From NCBI RefSeq assembly GCF_030272615.1, contig NC_081410.1, forward strand, positions 260,264,437 through 260,328,436: a DNA stretch of 64,000 nt. Reading direction: 5' to 3'. The translations under genes were made by a program, and so were the position numbers. A model generated the notes under the pieces. The model made no database searches, was not told the DNA's origin, and saw nothing but the letters and a program-made list of their open reading frames with translations. This DNA is from Cryptomeria japonica (taxonomy: Eukaryota > Streptophyta > Pinopsida > Cupressales > Cupressaceae). Shown piece after piece: positions 22,521-35,811 of the stretch (positions within the stretch are counted from its first letter, which is position 1; each line of letters starts with the position of its first letter).

Positions 22521-24391
22521 TCATTTTTTAATTTTTTGGGGGGGTTTACATTCACTTGTTCTATTTGAACTAATACTTTATTCTTATTTGACCACTTGTA
22601 CCGATTTTTAGAATTGTAAAGGTATTGTATCTTTTTATTTAGTTTAATTGGATTTTTCTAATATAATGATTAGTATAGAAGTTCATCTAAAAGTTTGGCA
22701 ATTGATTTAAATTTAAGTTAATATTGTTTTCAAACTTTTTTTTATGATTATTTTATTATTTTTTAATTTGGATTGAATTTATGGTGTGAAAAAGATCTTT
22801 TGTTTCTTAAATTCAAATTTAAACATGAGGCAAAGTCAATTCCCTTTCTACTAGTCATCACTTGTTGACTTGAGTGTGAAATGTGTTACTTAAATGCTAA
22901 GTTATTATATAAATAGATTTTTATTTTTTTTTTAATTATTGAGATTTGAGTTTAGGGAGGTTTAAGGAGTAAGCTTACAATATCATTTTTTGCATATTTT
23001 ATTAGCATTAAATATTGCTTGGGCATATTATGTGATTGATTAGTGTATTTCCTATCATTGTTTGAAACCACTAAATTAAAATCAAGGGTTTAACTAAGAA
23101 GAAAATCCTTCTGTAGCGAGCTCCTAAAGGTGTTCATCAACATTATTAGCTTTCAAACATATGTCCAAACATAATGAGCATGATTCTAAAATTTTGAGAC
23201 TATTAAATCTATGGATCCAATGAGACCATTTCTATAGTGCATAAATTGCTCATGTTTTTTTGTTTTTTCTTAAACTATACCTGGTAAACTTTTTAACATG
23301 ACCAGTGATGCTGGCACAACACGCCCTCCGGCTCCACGTGAACACTTTTGACCCAAAGCTATGAACCGGTGAGGCCACAAACGGGGACCTCATCCCCACA
23401 CTTCACTTGTTCAAATCCACAAGCACAATGGCCCAGCGAAGGCACGAGGCCTTGAGAGCACAATGGCCCAGCAGGGATTTGAATCTTGGTGGCCGCTTCA
23501 CCGATGAAGTGTTTAAATCGTGACACTACATGTCCGAAGACGCAAAAATTGTTCATGTTAACATGTGGTGAATTTATCAATTTATAGGCGATCATCTATA
23601 AATTCTTGAGTAGTGACACAAGGACAAATCAAATAGGACCATTTATCACAATTTATTTAACATAAAATCTAGAGATAAGTATAGTTATTTTATTTTATTA
23701 ATTTATACAAAGTTATTGTCATGTTTCTCTAACACGGCTATTCTCAACTCTAATATCTATGAGCATTTAGAAATTATTATTATTGATTGATTATTATGCT
23801 TGTAGATATTTATGTAAGGTTTATTGTATCCATGCTCACAACATATAAATTTGAGAAATTATCTCAAATCAACTTTTAAAGAATAGTTAAGTCAATTAAG
23901 AAATTCATCCTCTAAGTATAGGTGAATCTAAGCCATTAAGAAGATTGGATCTCTTCTACGCTTTTGGCTTTCTTGGACTAAAGAGAGTGGTCCTAAAGAT
24001 CTCATAGGAAAATTGAGAAGTCTTCGAGAACACCATTATCGAGTAATAGGTTAATCCTTCGCACAAAAATAACATAAAATTTCTCACTAGCTACTTTTCG
24101 TGTTAACTTGTTAATGTTTATAAGACATGAACAAATGTAGCTAATTATAAATACAAAGCTCCATTATTTAAAATCAAATAGAGTTTGCATATGATTTACC
24201 TTTACAATTTCCTTGGAGATGTTTTTATTAAAATAGTACAACAATAAATTATGCTCTAGCACAACATATATCTATGTTTTAATTTTATTAGTTTCCAAAA
24301 TTTGAATCGTGCCTTAGATTATTAACAACCAAGTAAAATTATAAAGAAAACAAAAACATGACTGCAAACATTAAACTAAAATGATAGATGT
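22521..24391. other. Intergenic AT-rich DNA upstream of the fimbrin
   Basis: No open frame here deserves annotation. The only distinct piece is the GC-richer SINE-like block at 23290-23560. Confidence 0.6.
23290..23560 (-). repeat. SINE-like or tRNA-related repeat (candidate)
   Basis: This GC-rich 270-bp island in AT-rich DNA has, on the minus strand, GATTCAAATCCC near 23480, a fit to the pol III B box, preceded by 'GGTGAAGCGGCCACC'. A 14-bp word (cacaatggcccagc) occurs twice at 23427 and 23460. I did not find clear direct repeats or a poly(A)/T tail, so a SINE is only a candidate; a fragment of a larger element is possible. Confidence 0.35.
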
Positions 24392-25388
24392 TGTAAACAC
24401 CTAAAAATGTTTGGACGCCTATGACACAACAATTTTACTAATTTTCCTCTTAATTAATTAAATAATTAAATTAACTTTATTCATCTATTTGGAATTCAAA
24501 AAAGAAATTTTCCCTCTCCTCACATAATTAAATATTTTTTATTATTTAATTATATATTTTCCTTCTAATCTTAATTAAATGTTTTTAGTATTTAATTAAT
24601 CTCTTTTAATATGCTTTGATTCGATAATTTTTATTTTATTAAATCAATTTCTATTCATTTCTCATAATTAGACAATTATTTTAATTGTTTAATTAATTAT
24701 TTAAATCTTCCACAATTCAATAAATTTCTTAATTTATTTAATTATCCCCTTTTGAAAACCAATTTGCTCTAAAATCATTAAAATATTTATTTACTTCTCC
24801 TAATGCACATGTTTAAATAATTTTTATTATAGAAATGGCTAATTATCCCCTCCTGTTAACTACCACTCACAATCACCTTTTCTAATCGAGTCAATCAATC
24901 CACCTCACTCCCAATCAATTCACTTAACAACTTAGTCATTTCTCCTAACAAATCAATCAAATCAAGTGGCTAATCAATCAATTCCATCATATGAGTGATC
25001 AATTCTTAATCAAATTGTCTCAACAATGCTCAACCATTGATCATTTTGTTGATCTTTCAATCTAAATTGTCAATCGATATCATGAAATCTATAAAACCAA
25101 ATTTGTTTCTCATTCATCAAAAACCACAATCTTCGAGATTTTGTGCGATCACGCTGCCAAGTAAAGTGCTACGATTTTGAGAGGCAACTTCATATAACAT
25201 AAAAGGGGGAAGAACAGTGAAGGCCTCTTGCAAGGATTCAACACGAGTTTGCAATTTGTATTGAATTATTCATTTATTGAGTTTGTTTACATTCTTTCAT
25301 TTATTACGATTGAGAGTTTAGTAATTGATTTTGGTTTGTAGTTGCTCATTTAGTCTCTTACTAGTTTCCCTAATTTTCAATGCGTACA
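24392..25388 (+). repeat. 5' LTR of G1 (about 1.0 kb)
   Basis: It begins TGTAAACACCTAAAAATG, resembling the C-family LTR start TGTAGACACCTAAAATTG, and ends ..GCGTACA followed by TTTTGATGAACCC. The C-family LTR likewise ends TACA/TTTTGGCACGCCC, so the latter position is probably the primer-binding site. AT-rich palindromes occupy 24440-24730, and a TATAAAA lies at about 25091. The downstream partner was not found, so the borders rest on similarity to C. Confidence 0.6.
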
Positions 25389-25493
25389 TTTTGATGAACC
25401 CAACATGAAATCACACATTAATTGAATCTATTTTGTGATTTTTCAAATCTCACAGGTTACAAGTTTCGCATACTACAATCATGAAATCGTTAA

Positions 25494-25682
25494 CACATTT
25501 GTTCAAATCTTTAACGCATTTGCAAGAATCTTTAATGCATTTGTAGGAATCTCTAATGCATTTGCAAGAATCATTAACGCATGTGCATGAATCTCTAATG
25601 CATATGCAAGAATCTCTAACGCATACACAATAATCTCTCTTGCATTCACATGACTCAATAACGTATATGCAACTATTTGTAC
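25494..25682. repeat. 21-bp minisatellite, nine units
   Basis: Nine consecutive 21-bp units of the form gcatttgcaagaatctctaa(c/t) run from 25494 to 25682. Since 21 is a multiple of three, the minus strand stays open (25719-25450) and would encode a heptad repeat D-S-C-x-C-[IV]-[RKN]. A decayed block with the same period is at 26879-26951. Confidence 0.9.
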
Positions 25683-26878
25683 CACATTCACCTGGTGAAG
25701 GTACAAGGTAAAATTCCATTTTTTATTTTTTATTTTTTCTGCTTTTTGGGTTTCATAGAGAAGAGTTTTTTTTGTTACTGACTATTTATGTAGCATCTTG
25801 GCAAGGAAAGAGCAAAGGTCATAAAAATCTGAGATTTATAACATGCGTGTTGCAAGACCTAATCCAAAGATAAATCTTTTATAAACCTTAAGTGTGTGAT
25901 TTCTAGTGTAAACGATATTTCAATTTCTTAAGGTTAATGAATGTTTGTCTTCTGTCTCTAGTGCACATGCACTTTTGTTGGGTTTACCCGAATAGTTATA
26001 CATGTATACTCTCCCCTCACCTTCACGGAGCTTGGGTGTAAGAGAAACATATAACTACTCCTACTTTTTCTTTTTAGTAGGAGGCCTACTTGGGATTTCA
26101 TCACCCTAGGGTTTGGCCTCAAGCACGCAATCTCCATCAAGCTATATAAAGGGATGAGAGTGAAAGTTATATTCTAATTCGAGCATATACTTGGCGCTTG
26201 TTTTGTTGTGTTCCTTGATCATGAAAGACACAATGGGTGAGGACTTAGGTTTGATCACAAAATTATCAAACACATACCAGGTCTCAACGTGTTCTGTGTT
26301 AAGGCATTGATGTTCTTTGAGCCCTTAGTGCGAGTTATTTGCTATTTTATTTAGCCAAACTCTTTAACTTCTAGATTTTGCAAGGGATGTGTATCATACC
26401 CTAAAGACACTCCACATGTACCTCCCTCAGTAATGTAGAAATCCCTTAGTTCATAAGGCCTCTAAACCTTTGAGGTAAAAGGAAAGGTGACCTAGTTTTG
26501 TGGCTCAAGTTCATGTGCCATCGAACCTCTATCTATTGACTGTGGATAGGTATTTTATTGTTGGGTCCTAATCAAGTAGCATCTTACCCTTGAGTATTAG
26601 GTTATAATTGCTTATGAATGTCTTCTTATCAATGTGTTAATACTAGTGCAAAAGGAATTTTGGGCTAATCTAGGCCCATGTACAAAACTTTGAGTATTAG
26701 AGTCAACAACCAAATTGTTTACTGTGTTTCCTAATTGTTTTCAAAATCAAAATTGACTAGAAACTTAAACAAGACCATAGGAAAACCAAAGTACTACAAC
26801 TACCAAATTTTCACCACAATCATCATAATCTACAATGTAATCACTAAAACATTCATCACATTTGGTAAAATCTATAAC

Positions 26879-26951
26879 ACATTTGTCAATTATCGTGTCG
26901 CAATTGATCCAATATATAACGTATATGCTAGTAACTATCATGCATTTGATT
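26879..26951. repeat. Second, degenerate block of the 21-bp minisatellite
   Basis: Three 21-bp units (acatttg.., gcaattg.., gtatatg..) and a partial gcatttgattg keep the period and first bases of the block at 25494. The two blocks are 1.2 kb apart. Confidence 0.65.
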
Positions 26952-28099
26952 GATAAAATCAAGGTCTCCCGGACTTACAACAAAACATTTAGTTGGGATT
27001 CAAGTCATATCATTGGGAACATTGCAATTGTCAAGGCCATTAAGACTCATTTTTATTTTTTATTTAGACCTTGCATTCATAAGTTAGATTTAAATCCTTT
27101 AGAGTTGCCAAGACTAGTTTTGCAACCTTTATCCTTAAAACCACATTTAGCTCAAATAGCAGTTTCAATTCTTATTCCTCGACACAGGTCATCATTTTTC
27201 ATAGCACAAAAAATCATCCTTTAACTTGTATTTTCCAATCAACCCTGCATATTAGTTTTAAGAAATTTTCGAAACCTAGGAAATGAACCTTGGGTCATAT
27301 CTTATTCATTGTGAGGACATCTTGACCTTATCATATTTCTTTGTGTCTCTTCCATAAAGAAGTCAAACCCGTAGCTCACGAGTCTAGTGAAGGTTGAGAC
27401 ATCAACAAATCCATCATCGTCATTAATTTTATATTTGAGGTCTAAATCTTCGTTTCATTCACTTAGGTTTACACTCCTAGGTTTTCATTTGAATGTTACC
27501 AAATTGAAAAAATCTTAAAAACATAGGATTGTGTTGTCATCTTCTTAGTTACATTTTCATCCTTAAACCTAAAAAACTTAAAAAACGTAATATAGCTTAC
27601 TTGCTTTTCCAGAGGCAATATTTCCACTTTAGCATCATTTGTTTGCATCCATTAGGATAGTACTAGGTGAGTCTCAAAAATCTCATATGGCTTACACACA
27701 TTTACAAAGCAAAAAACAAAAAATGGAGCCAATGTTTGATCCAAACTTCAATCCCATGAGTACTATGAATATTGAATAGGAGCTCACATTGGCCACATCG
27801 AAGGCCATCCACTTTGTCTTCCCCTAGCGATGAGTTCTCTATGAAAAACATTTCGAAAGGGTAAAGTCCAGGTGAAATTGATGATGCATCGCAGGATCCC
27901 CAAGTTCTCGCAGACATGATGCCCTCTTGTCAATCTATTTGAATAGGTGTTTTCTCTCCCTTGCACAAAATGGAGTGAAACTATCCACAAATTTTGATGT
28001 CTCCAATATAGTAGATCCTAAAACAAACACCACATTGCAAAATATAAGGTCTACATGTGTCTTCTTCATAATAATTATCCACTAGCCTGCCATTAGTCA

Positions 28100-30231
28100 A
28101 CACCTCCCATGAAACCACTTGGGTTACCACATCCACTTCATAAAAATGACTTACAACTCACTAATCTCCTCTTCAATACACAATATTTTGACCAAAACAA
28201 CACTATTCTCATATAAAATAATGCATCTTCCAACGCCAATAACCAATATCAAAACTATAATCAAAACATATCATTGTTTGTGTCTCAAGCAAACATCAAC
28301 ATCACTTCCCAACCCATGACGATAAAAACCAAATCTCAAACCAACACCTTGCTTCTATTAGGTGCTACAATTAGTAACCAAATTTCTATCTCCCATAGTG
28401 CTCCACCTAAACAAGACTTCGACTTGCAAAATATCATTGCCTCATCACAACAAAATCTTATTCTCAGGAGCACATGCACCCAAATGAACCCACATTACAC
28501 TTACTTCACCCCTATCAATCCTAACTTCCAACACATCAACCAACATGCATACACCTTTATTTAGCCACCCATTTACTCAAGCATAAGCCCCTTTGCAGAT
28601 TCAAACCAAAACCTCAACCTTCACATCCCATTATTGCCTAGAGAAGTCATAGTGTAATAGTTACCAAGCTTGCAACAACAAATGTCAAACATTGAGGTAG
28701 GTGGCCACAAAAGAACATATACGATGGAAAACTTATGTCTTTGTCCTTTTGATAGGGCATTGTACATGCCACCCTTTCTAACAAACTTTGAAGTACCAAA
28801 ATTCTATAAAGATAAAGGAAAGGGAGATCCTCGGGATCATATTAGGGAATTCTCCATTGCCTACCTTTAGGTTGTACACAACAACATGTATTTTATGTGC
28901 CTCTTTCCCCGAATTCTAGGAGGACAAGCCATAGAATAATTTGCATACTTACCACATGACATACGGACCTAGAATGAACTAGTTGAGAAATTTTGTCACA
29001 CATCTCTCACATAATATAGAATATTAAATGACATTAATGTATCATTGCACAACCAAATAGACGAATGGGGAAATCTTTGCTTCATTCTTACAATGATGGA
29101 GAAGTCTCGCAAGCAAGATTCCCTTCCACATACTTGAAAAAGAACAAGTGTAATTTTTCATAGAGAACTTAAACCAATAAATGACATTCGCATTGCAAAT
29201 ACAATGCATAGACACATTCAAGCAAGTGATAAACAAATGACTTAAATGTGAAAATTCCCTCGTCACTAAGGGACTTTTATAGATTTATAAAGAGACAAAC
29301 AACACTATTGTAATTTGGCAAACAACAAATACAAATTTTGGTCACATAGCAAATATGTCACAAATGATGGCGTTGTAGATGCCCAAGTGATCAACAAAGC
29401 TCAACCCCTCACTTCCTCGAAGGGACTAACAAGTGTACAAACAACACACCAACCCAGTTGCAATGATCATCGATAAATGAACATTGCCCAGTCCAAATCA
29501 CAACCTAGACCTTCCACGAATAACAGTAATATGTCCAAACAAAAATACTCTCTCCTAGGAGAACCCATTGAATAATTGTTAAAGAAACTCCTTCAATCCA
29601 GCACAATAACACTTCCTAAAATAAAACACTACGAGCCTAACATTTTAAACCCTCCTGGTGGAACGATAATGATTTTTGTGAGTACCACAAAACTTCTAAT
29701 TGCTATAGACAAAAAATATTATCCAAGATCTCATTGATCACAAAAATATAGAAGTCGAGACCCCATCAAGATCTTCAAATATCAACCCCACAAATTTTAA
29801 ATATCCTTTGAAAAACCATGGGAAGGGAAAAGCCTCCATCTCAGGAAGTAAGCAAGACAACAATGCCAACTACACCAGCATTGGCTACAAGTAGACGGTC
29901 AATCACATCCAACTGTCTAAATATCGACCACACATTTTAAATATCCTTTGAAAAACCATGGGAAGGGAAAAGCCTCCATCTCAGGAAGTAAGCAAGACAA
30001 CAAAGGCAACTACACCAGCATTGGCTACAAGTACACGGTCAATCACATCCAACTATCTAATAATCACATCTCTACCATTAGCATAAAGAACAAGAACCCA
30101 GATATCGATGTCACAACCTGTCATTCTAAAGTGATCCTACAATATAGTATGAAAATGAAATCGAGTAGGACAGGAGACAAAGATCCACTTTCATACCAAC
30201 ATTGGAATACGAAATTAACTAGAGAAGGGAT
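28100..30231 (+). pseudogene. G1 gag, heavily decayed
   Basis: The best-preserved part, at about 28665-28870, reads 'TYTMENLCLCPFDRALYMPPFLTNFEVPKFYKDKGKGDPRDHIREF', aligned by eye with the gag of element C ('TYTMRDICPYQFDKSIPMPPF ... GKGDPKAHIRKF'). Further homologous fragments follow (MCLFPRxLGGQAIExF at about 28890-28940). The C-terminal portion with 'YTSIGYKYTVNHIQLSNNHIST' (about 30005-30075) matches 'YNYDSTINHISMDNYVST' of C. Gag would form the virus-like particle. There are many stops, indels and a 140-bp duplication; no product is expected. Confidence 0.75.
29793..30070 (+). repeat. 140-bp tandem duplication inside G1 gag
   Basis: The block 'ttaaatatcctttgaaaa..' at about 29797-29936 recurs at about 29937-30070 with only a few differences. 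Confidence 0.9.
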
Positions 30232-30911
30232 TGTATTTGACTAACTCTTGTAAAAGAGAGTCAAATGACACTTCTAGAGTTTATATTCTATCACTGCTGT
30301 GGAGAGTGAATGAACTATGGAGATATGTTGAATTGATGCAAAACTATGGCTAAGGTATGAAGAAAGGAAACACTTAAGTTGTTATAATTGACTGACAGAT
30401 AATTAGAAATGTTGTAACAGACATAGAATTAAGAAAGAAATCTGAGTGTGCACATATCACTGAAATATAATGTTGATATGCAGAACCAAGGCACCATAAT
30501 GCCTTTTCTAAGGTTGAGCTACAATCAGAGAATCTATAACTTAAATTAGTTTAGAAGCCACCTATTGAATTGATGAAAAATGTTGAGGACCAGAGGGGCC
30601 TAGAACCCTGATCCTAGGACAGGGGTGGCCAAACACCTTGGTCCCTAAAAACCAGGTCTAAAATTTGGGATTGGGTTTGTATAAGGCTCATAATGTTGTT
30701 TGAGGTCTCCCAACTCCATTGGATAACTATAACTACACAGAAGAGGAAAGAAAAGGGGGTTGTGGATAGGAATTTGCCTTAGGTTAAACCTCAAGTTTGG
30801 AATTAACCCTAATTGAAATAGAAATAGAAATTGAATTGAATTGAGTTAGAAATATTGCATTTTGAGGGCAAGGCTAGATCTAAAATTGAAATGCTTGAAT
30901 GTAGATAATTA

Positions 30912-32022
30912 TATTGGAATCAAGGAACACTTGGAGGGGGGGTGAATCAGTGTTCTGGAAAATTTAACTTTATTAATTTGTTCATTCAACTGCTTAATAC
31001 ATTGAGCCAAAAGAAAGATGCAAGAACACAAAGCAATTAACCACAACATCATAACACACAGATTTTATACGTGGAAAACCCGTTCAAGGGAAAAACCACG
31101 ATAGGGATGAGACCCATAAATGAGTATACTCAAATATATTGTTTTTTAATGGAATGCACATGCATTCATGCACACCGCCTAGAGGTCATTGCTCAAAAAC
31201 AAATAAGGGCTACAACCCTAAGAAGACTCACTATATTACAAGTTAATTACAACAGATCACTGAAGTACATGAAATAAATAATAGCATCTACAAATGCATG
31301 ATTATAGTGTTGGTTAAGAACATTACACAAATTGTTCATACTCTGCCTTATACTACTTTGTTCCATTGTTCCTTTGATCTGAAGCATAGATCTCTAATCT
31401 GCGCACATGCACTACGCACAATCGATCACCAACACCTTTCACATTCACCATACACACCAAAATGATCAAATACATTGCATATATATCCACAAGAAGATAT
31501 TAGATCATCCACATGTTGGATTCAAGACCACTTAGCATATTATGAAACATGTGCATATTGTTGGCTAATTCCGAAATCAAAATACCAATGCAAACCAAAA
31601 TAATTTTCCACACGCTACCACAACCTTCGTAATAAACACCTGGACCACAAAAATAATCACCAAAATTGATCCACATAATCTGCATAAGGATTATGCACAC
31701 AATTCTAATGTCTTGCATTGATAAACTGAAAACAGATATATCGAATCTTTTAACTTGCACAACAATTATCACTAGAGGCTAAAATCATGGAATAAGGTAC
31801 TCCAAACATTTATCAAGCTTCCCTTAGCTCCGCAACACAAAGTATTCAACTGAAACGAAATACCAATCAAGATATTATACTTTATGTTCTAACTTACCAG
31901 ACTTAACCAAATCTTCACTCTAACTTCTGATATAAGGAAATCATGCACTATGAATTGGATCGCTAACTTGAGTTGCCATCAATGACAACATCTGACTAGT
32001 TGTGTAGTGTCTCTTGCCAACA
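30912..32022 (-). repeat. 3' LTR (A) of element AB
   Basis: On the plus strand it starts TATTGGAATC (TGTTGG with one change) after AATTA and ends CTTGCCAACA before the polypurine tract complement (atctccccc). It contains the G7 tract followed by TGAATCAGTG that is shared with LTR B. Confidence 0.85.
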
Positions 32023-32271
32023 ATCTCCCCCATTGGCATTGATGGAAACACTTAGTGAAAAATGATTGTGCCAGACCAAATATGAACACACACTGCAAAA
32101 TCAAGAACTCAAAATTCCAAAACTCTCAAAACTCCCCCTAAGATGCATATACCATTTTCCACGCCCTACACTTCCCCTTTGACATCAATGGCAAAAGCAA
32201 GGATCCAGATGCCAAAATTCATATAGATTTCCTATGAATAGACTGCATATACACAAACATACTCTCCTAAC

Positions 32272-35200
32272 TTACATATATTTAAATACATCTGCAAAAA
32301 TGTTATTCAATAAGATTATATCACTATCCCAGCCTTTCTTGAGACTCTCCAAAATTGAAATCTTCCCATTGAAAATAAATGTCTGCATTTCTATTGTCTG
32401 AAGATCTGAGGACTCATTGGGTACCATGGCATCTTGGGCTTCCTTCAAAGCACTAAGTAAAGTTTTGAATTTGGGACCAATTAAGCTTTGAAGTTCACCG
32501 ACTCTACCAACAATCCTATCCCTTTCATGCATCAAATTCTTGATCTTGTCAAGCAATGAAATGACTTGACCTTCTTGATTGGCCACCGAAACAGTCAATG
32601 GATCAAAGGATTGGGATATACCTGCCAATAGCTTCTCATTCTCTTTTATTTTCTTCTCAATGTCCTCAGTGAACTTTGAAAACAATAGACATGACTTGTA
32701 GACATTGCCTCCTTCTGATAAAGCATTTTGAATACTCTTCATGTAGGTGTCTAACAAGAGTCTATCATTTGCAATCATATTATTCAATGAACTCAACCTC
32801 TTGGCATCAAATTCATTTCGGACCTTAACCTCAGCTGACTTCTCAAGTGATTCAAAATGAGTACTTGCAAAATTTATTAGACTTTTCAACTGACCGGAGG
32901 GAGTATCTAATGTGTCCTTGACATATGAAGGCATGATATATTCCAATACATTGGATGCAAGAGTAAGTAGCTCATTGTCCTTGATATGAGACTTTAAAAT
33001 ATCCTCCCTTGCTTTTGCCTAAGCAAATGATGCTAGCTGCAATTTTTGGATGGGAGAAAGAGTGGATAGATCGATAGGCCCTTGGACCAACTCAAGATCA
33101 TTTAGATCTTGCTTGTCCTTCTCCAAAAATACCTTCATTGCCTCTATAGTGTCTCTTGCTTTTGTGACTAGTTCATTCTTAACTTTTGCCACCTTCACTA
33201 CCTCTCCACCAGATGGGACTTCATTCTTCGTAGATGTCTTAGTTGTTTCTACCAAAGGATTATGAGTATCCTCAGTTGCATCTACTTTCACTGATTCCTC
33301 ATCACTTTTGTTCACCTCTCTCTCTTTTGAAATAGAAGGAACATTCACCTAAATCTGTTCATCTTTGGATTACATTCCATGAGTTTTTGGAATAGATGAC
33401 TCACCATCGATAGAGCTTCTTCTGAGACAACATCAAAATTGTTCTTTAACAAGGCCGATTTCAAAATCTTCTTTGATTCTCTAATTACTTCCTTAGTCTC
33501 CCCAATCATTAACGTATTTATCTTGGTCTTGCTTCTAAACTCATTCTTGGTTTCTTTCAAAATTCTATTCACCTCTTCTACCGAAATCACATGATAAATA
33601 TTTATCAAGGCATGCTCTCTAAGTTTGATATCCCCTTCCTTAGCACTCAGTCTTCTCATTTATAATACATCGTACAAGCTTTTAGGAATCTCAAACATAA
33701 TCTCAACAAGAGCCCTATTGAATATGTTCAAGTACTTAGTAGTGGCTTCTTTTAAAGTTCTATGATCAGCTTCATCAAACTTGTAATTACATTCAAAGAG
33801 TGGCTTGAGATTACTTTGAACAATGAGAGATTTTTCAACATCTACAACAGACATACTAGATGGATCTATCTTCGTCTTCTTGCTTGTTTTTTCTCCACTG
33901 GAGGGCTTGTCCTTAGAGAGTTTTGATGCTTTGGTGCCCTTGGACTTTATCTCCTTCACAACCTCATTGGACTCATTCTCTTCATCATCCTTGATAGTAA
34001 CATATACCCTTGTGCCCTTATATTTCTTCCTCTTCTCTCCTTTGCCTGATGATTTGGCTTTTGATTTCACATAACTAGTTGGCTTTTAGGAACCAGAGGA
34101 GGGTGCACAGCTCTTGGACTGTCTTGGTTTTATGGAGAAAGCTTTTGGATTATCTTTCTTATCCTTCATTTTCTCCTCAGCAGCTGGCATATTCCTTTTC
34201 CTTGCCTCTCTGACTGCTTTAGCAGTAATGCCAAATCTCTCTGCACTTTGCTTCACCTCCTTTCTCACCTCCTGTACTGTTTCTGACTTCTTTAACTGCT
34301 TATGCAATTGCAAGTCCTTCTCAGTAAATGTACCAAACCTTTATTTTGAAGCATCAAATAACTTAATCAACAAATGTTGAGCATACACCTCCAATATCTA
34401 CTCATTAGCTTCATATCCCATGGGCATGATCCACACAGTCCTAGGCTAAATTTCTTCCATTAGGCATTGATCAATTTCTACCATGAAGGATATTGTATCC
34501 TTGTATTTCTCCACAAAAGATTTAGGGATCCTTTCCCTAGCTTGCATCATGCTTTGGAAGTTCTTGAAACATCTCCAAAGTGCAATTCTTTGGGCTTTGC
34601 TATCTCTAATGTTGTACAAAAGATCTCTAACTTGGGTTGCCACTAGTCTGTCACTAGCCCATTGAATATTATCAATACCTGAAACTTCATTCATAAAATA
34701 GAAAAACATGCATAGAATCAAGGTACCAAATTTGAAAGTATTTTTCTTGTCCTTCTTGATGCTATTCATATTCTATATCAACTGGCTTTAGAGTAGCTCA
34801 CATAGATCATACTCCTTGTTCTCCTTTACCATCTGATATGCAGTATATATAGCACTACCGGACACCGAATTCTCCCGACTGGAGTGATAAAATTTGTATT
34901 CAATAACCATTGAAGAAAATTTCACATCTGATTCAAAAATATCATTTATTGTCGTATCTCTTTTATCAAACTTGGAACCAGTTGCATATGTGACCATCTG
35001 ATTTTTCACAAACCAGAGTGCGGACAAACCACCAGATGAGCTTAAACCTGTCACAATTATGATTACATCCTTTGTGATTTTGAATGGTTGGTTCAACCAC
35101 ACGAATTCATCAGGAATTTGGCTCAGGACATACCAGATCCACCCATTCTCAACAAATATTAGAAACCTAACAACCTATGTAAATTTATTTTCCCTCAATG

Positions 35201-35513
35201 AATTGCATTCGGACTTAATATTGAAATCCTCTCCTAATATATGATTTGTGTACAAATTCAACAATTGGGAACCTCCTAATTCTTCAATATTCGCATGAAT
35301 GTATCCACTGATATGTTCCACATGAAGAATATCATACAAGACCTATGAAAATGCGCCTTACAGATCATCTTCCACCAATTTGTAAGGGTGCTTCATAAAC
35401 TTTGGGCGAGATCCGTCAGTTATATCAACTGCCAAAGGTGTATCCATTACAGAGATATCGAATTTGCAAATTTCACAAAGAAATACCTTGCTTCGCCGAA
35501 TTAGGGTTTTCAT
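32272..35513 (-). pseudogene. Large unknown protein of element AB, broken by stops
   Basis: From ATG 35513 (or 35447, start MDTPLAVDITDG) one frame runs to 33345, interrupted by single stops (including a TAA and a TAG near 35360-35345, then at 34788, 34446, 34086 and 33660). A one-base shift at 33345-33348 moves the remainder to another frame, which then contains TAG at 33021-33019 and ends at 32272. Roughly 1,080 codons are involved. The N-terminal third is globular, the middle very basic and Ser/Lys-rich (KSKAKSSGKGEKRKKYKG), the C-terminal third helical and coiled-coil-like (TEDIEKKIKENEKLLAG, LLDKIKNLMHERDRIVGRVGELQ). There are no RT, integrase or protease motifs. It may be an element-specific accessory protein or a captured plant gene. 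Function unknown. Confidence 0.65.
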
Positions 35514-35811
35514 GTTGAATTGCCTTCACACTTTGATAACTTGGAAATCTTCTTGCAGAGCTCACTTCCACTCTCTCTTACAAAATGCAAAGTGACAAAT
35601 GAATGGTAAGGGTTGCCTTTTATCATTCGCACTTTTAACTTTTTAATGTAATAAATGCACTTGCCCTAACTCTTCCAGACACTCTGTTATCATAGATTGC
35701 TCACAAGAATTCTCTTGCGAATCTTCAATTTCTCTCAAACACTTTTGAAAATCCTTCTAAATGATCTACAATACACTAATGCAACTGCTGACAATCTGCC
35801 ACATTCTGACA
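35514..35811 (-). other. AB spacer between gag-like ORF and unknown ORF
   Basis: About 300 bp without an open frame. Only the leader of the unknown ORF is expected here. Confidence 0.5.

Larger units (their letters stand above)
25389..28099 (+). other. Leader region of G1, with minisatellites and a promoter-like site
   Basis: A long untranslated leader separates the LTR from gag. It contains the 21-bp repeats (25494-25682 and 26879-26951) and a strong TATATAAA at 26143-26150 followed by GGG, which could mark a second promoter or an embedded LTR fragment starting near TGTTGGGTTTACCC (about 25976). No coding sequence is recognised. Confidence 0.4.

Noticed and set aside
24440-24730. CRISPR-like array of palindromes
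   Set aside because: The palindromes are AT-rich, unequal and without spacers of constant length, in a plant LTR. The same holds for the C-family ladders.
30232-30911. Continuation of G1 gag into this stretch
   Set aside because: Coding similarity stops at 30231 and resumes at 50126. The stretch instead has LTR-like ends and no frame.
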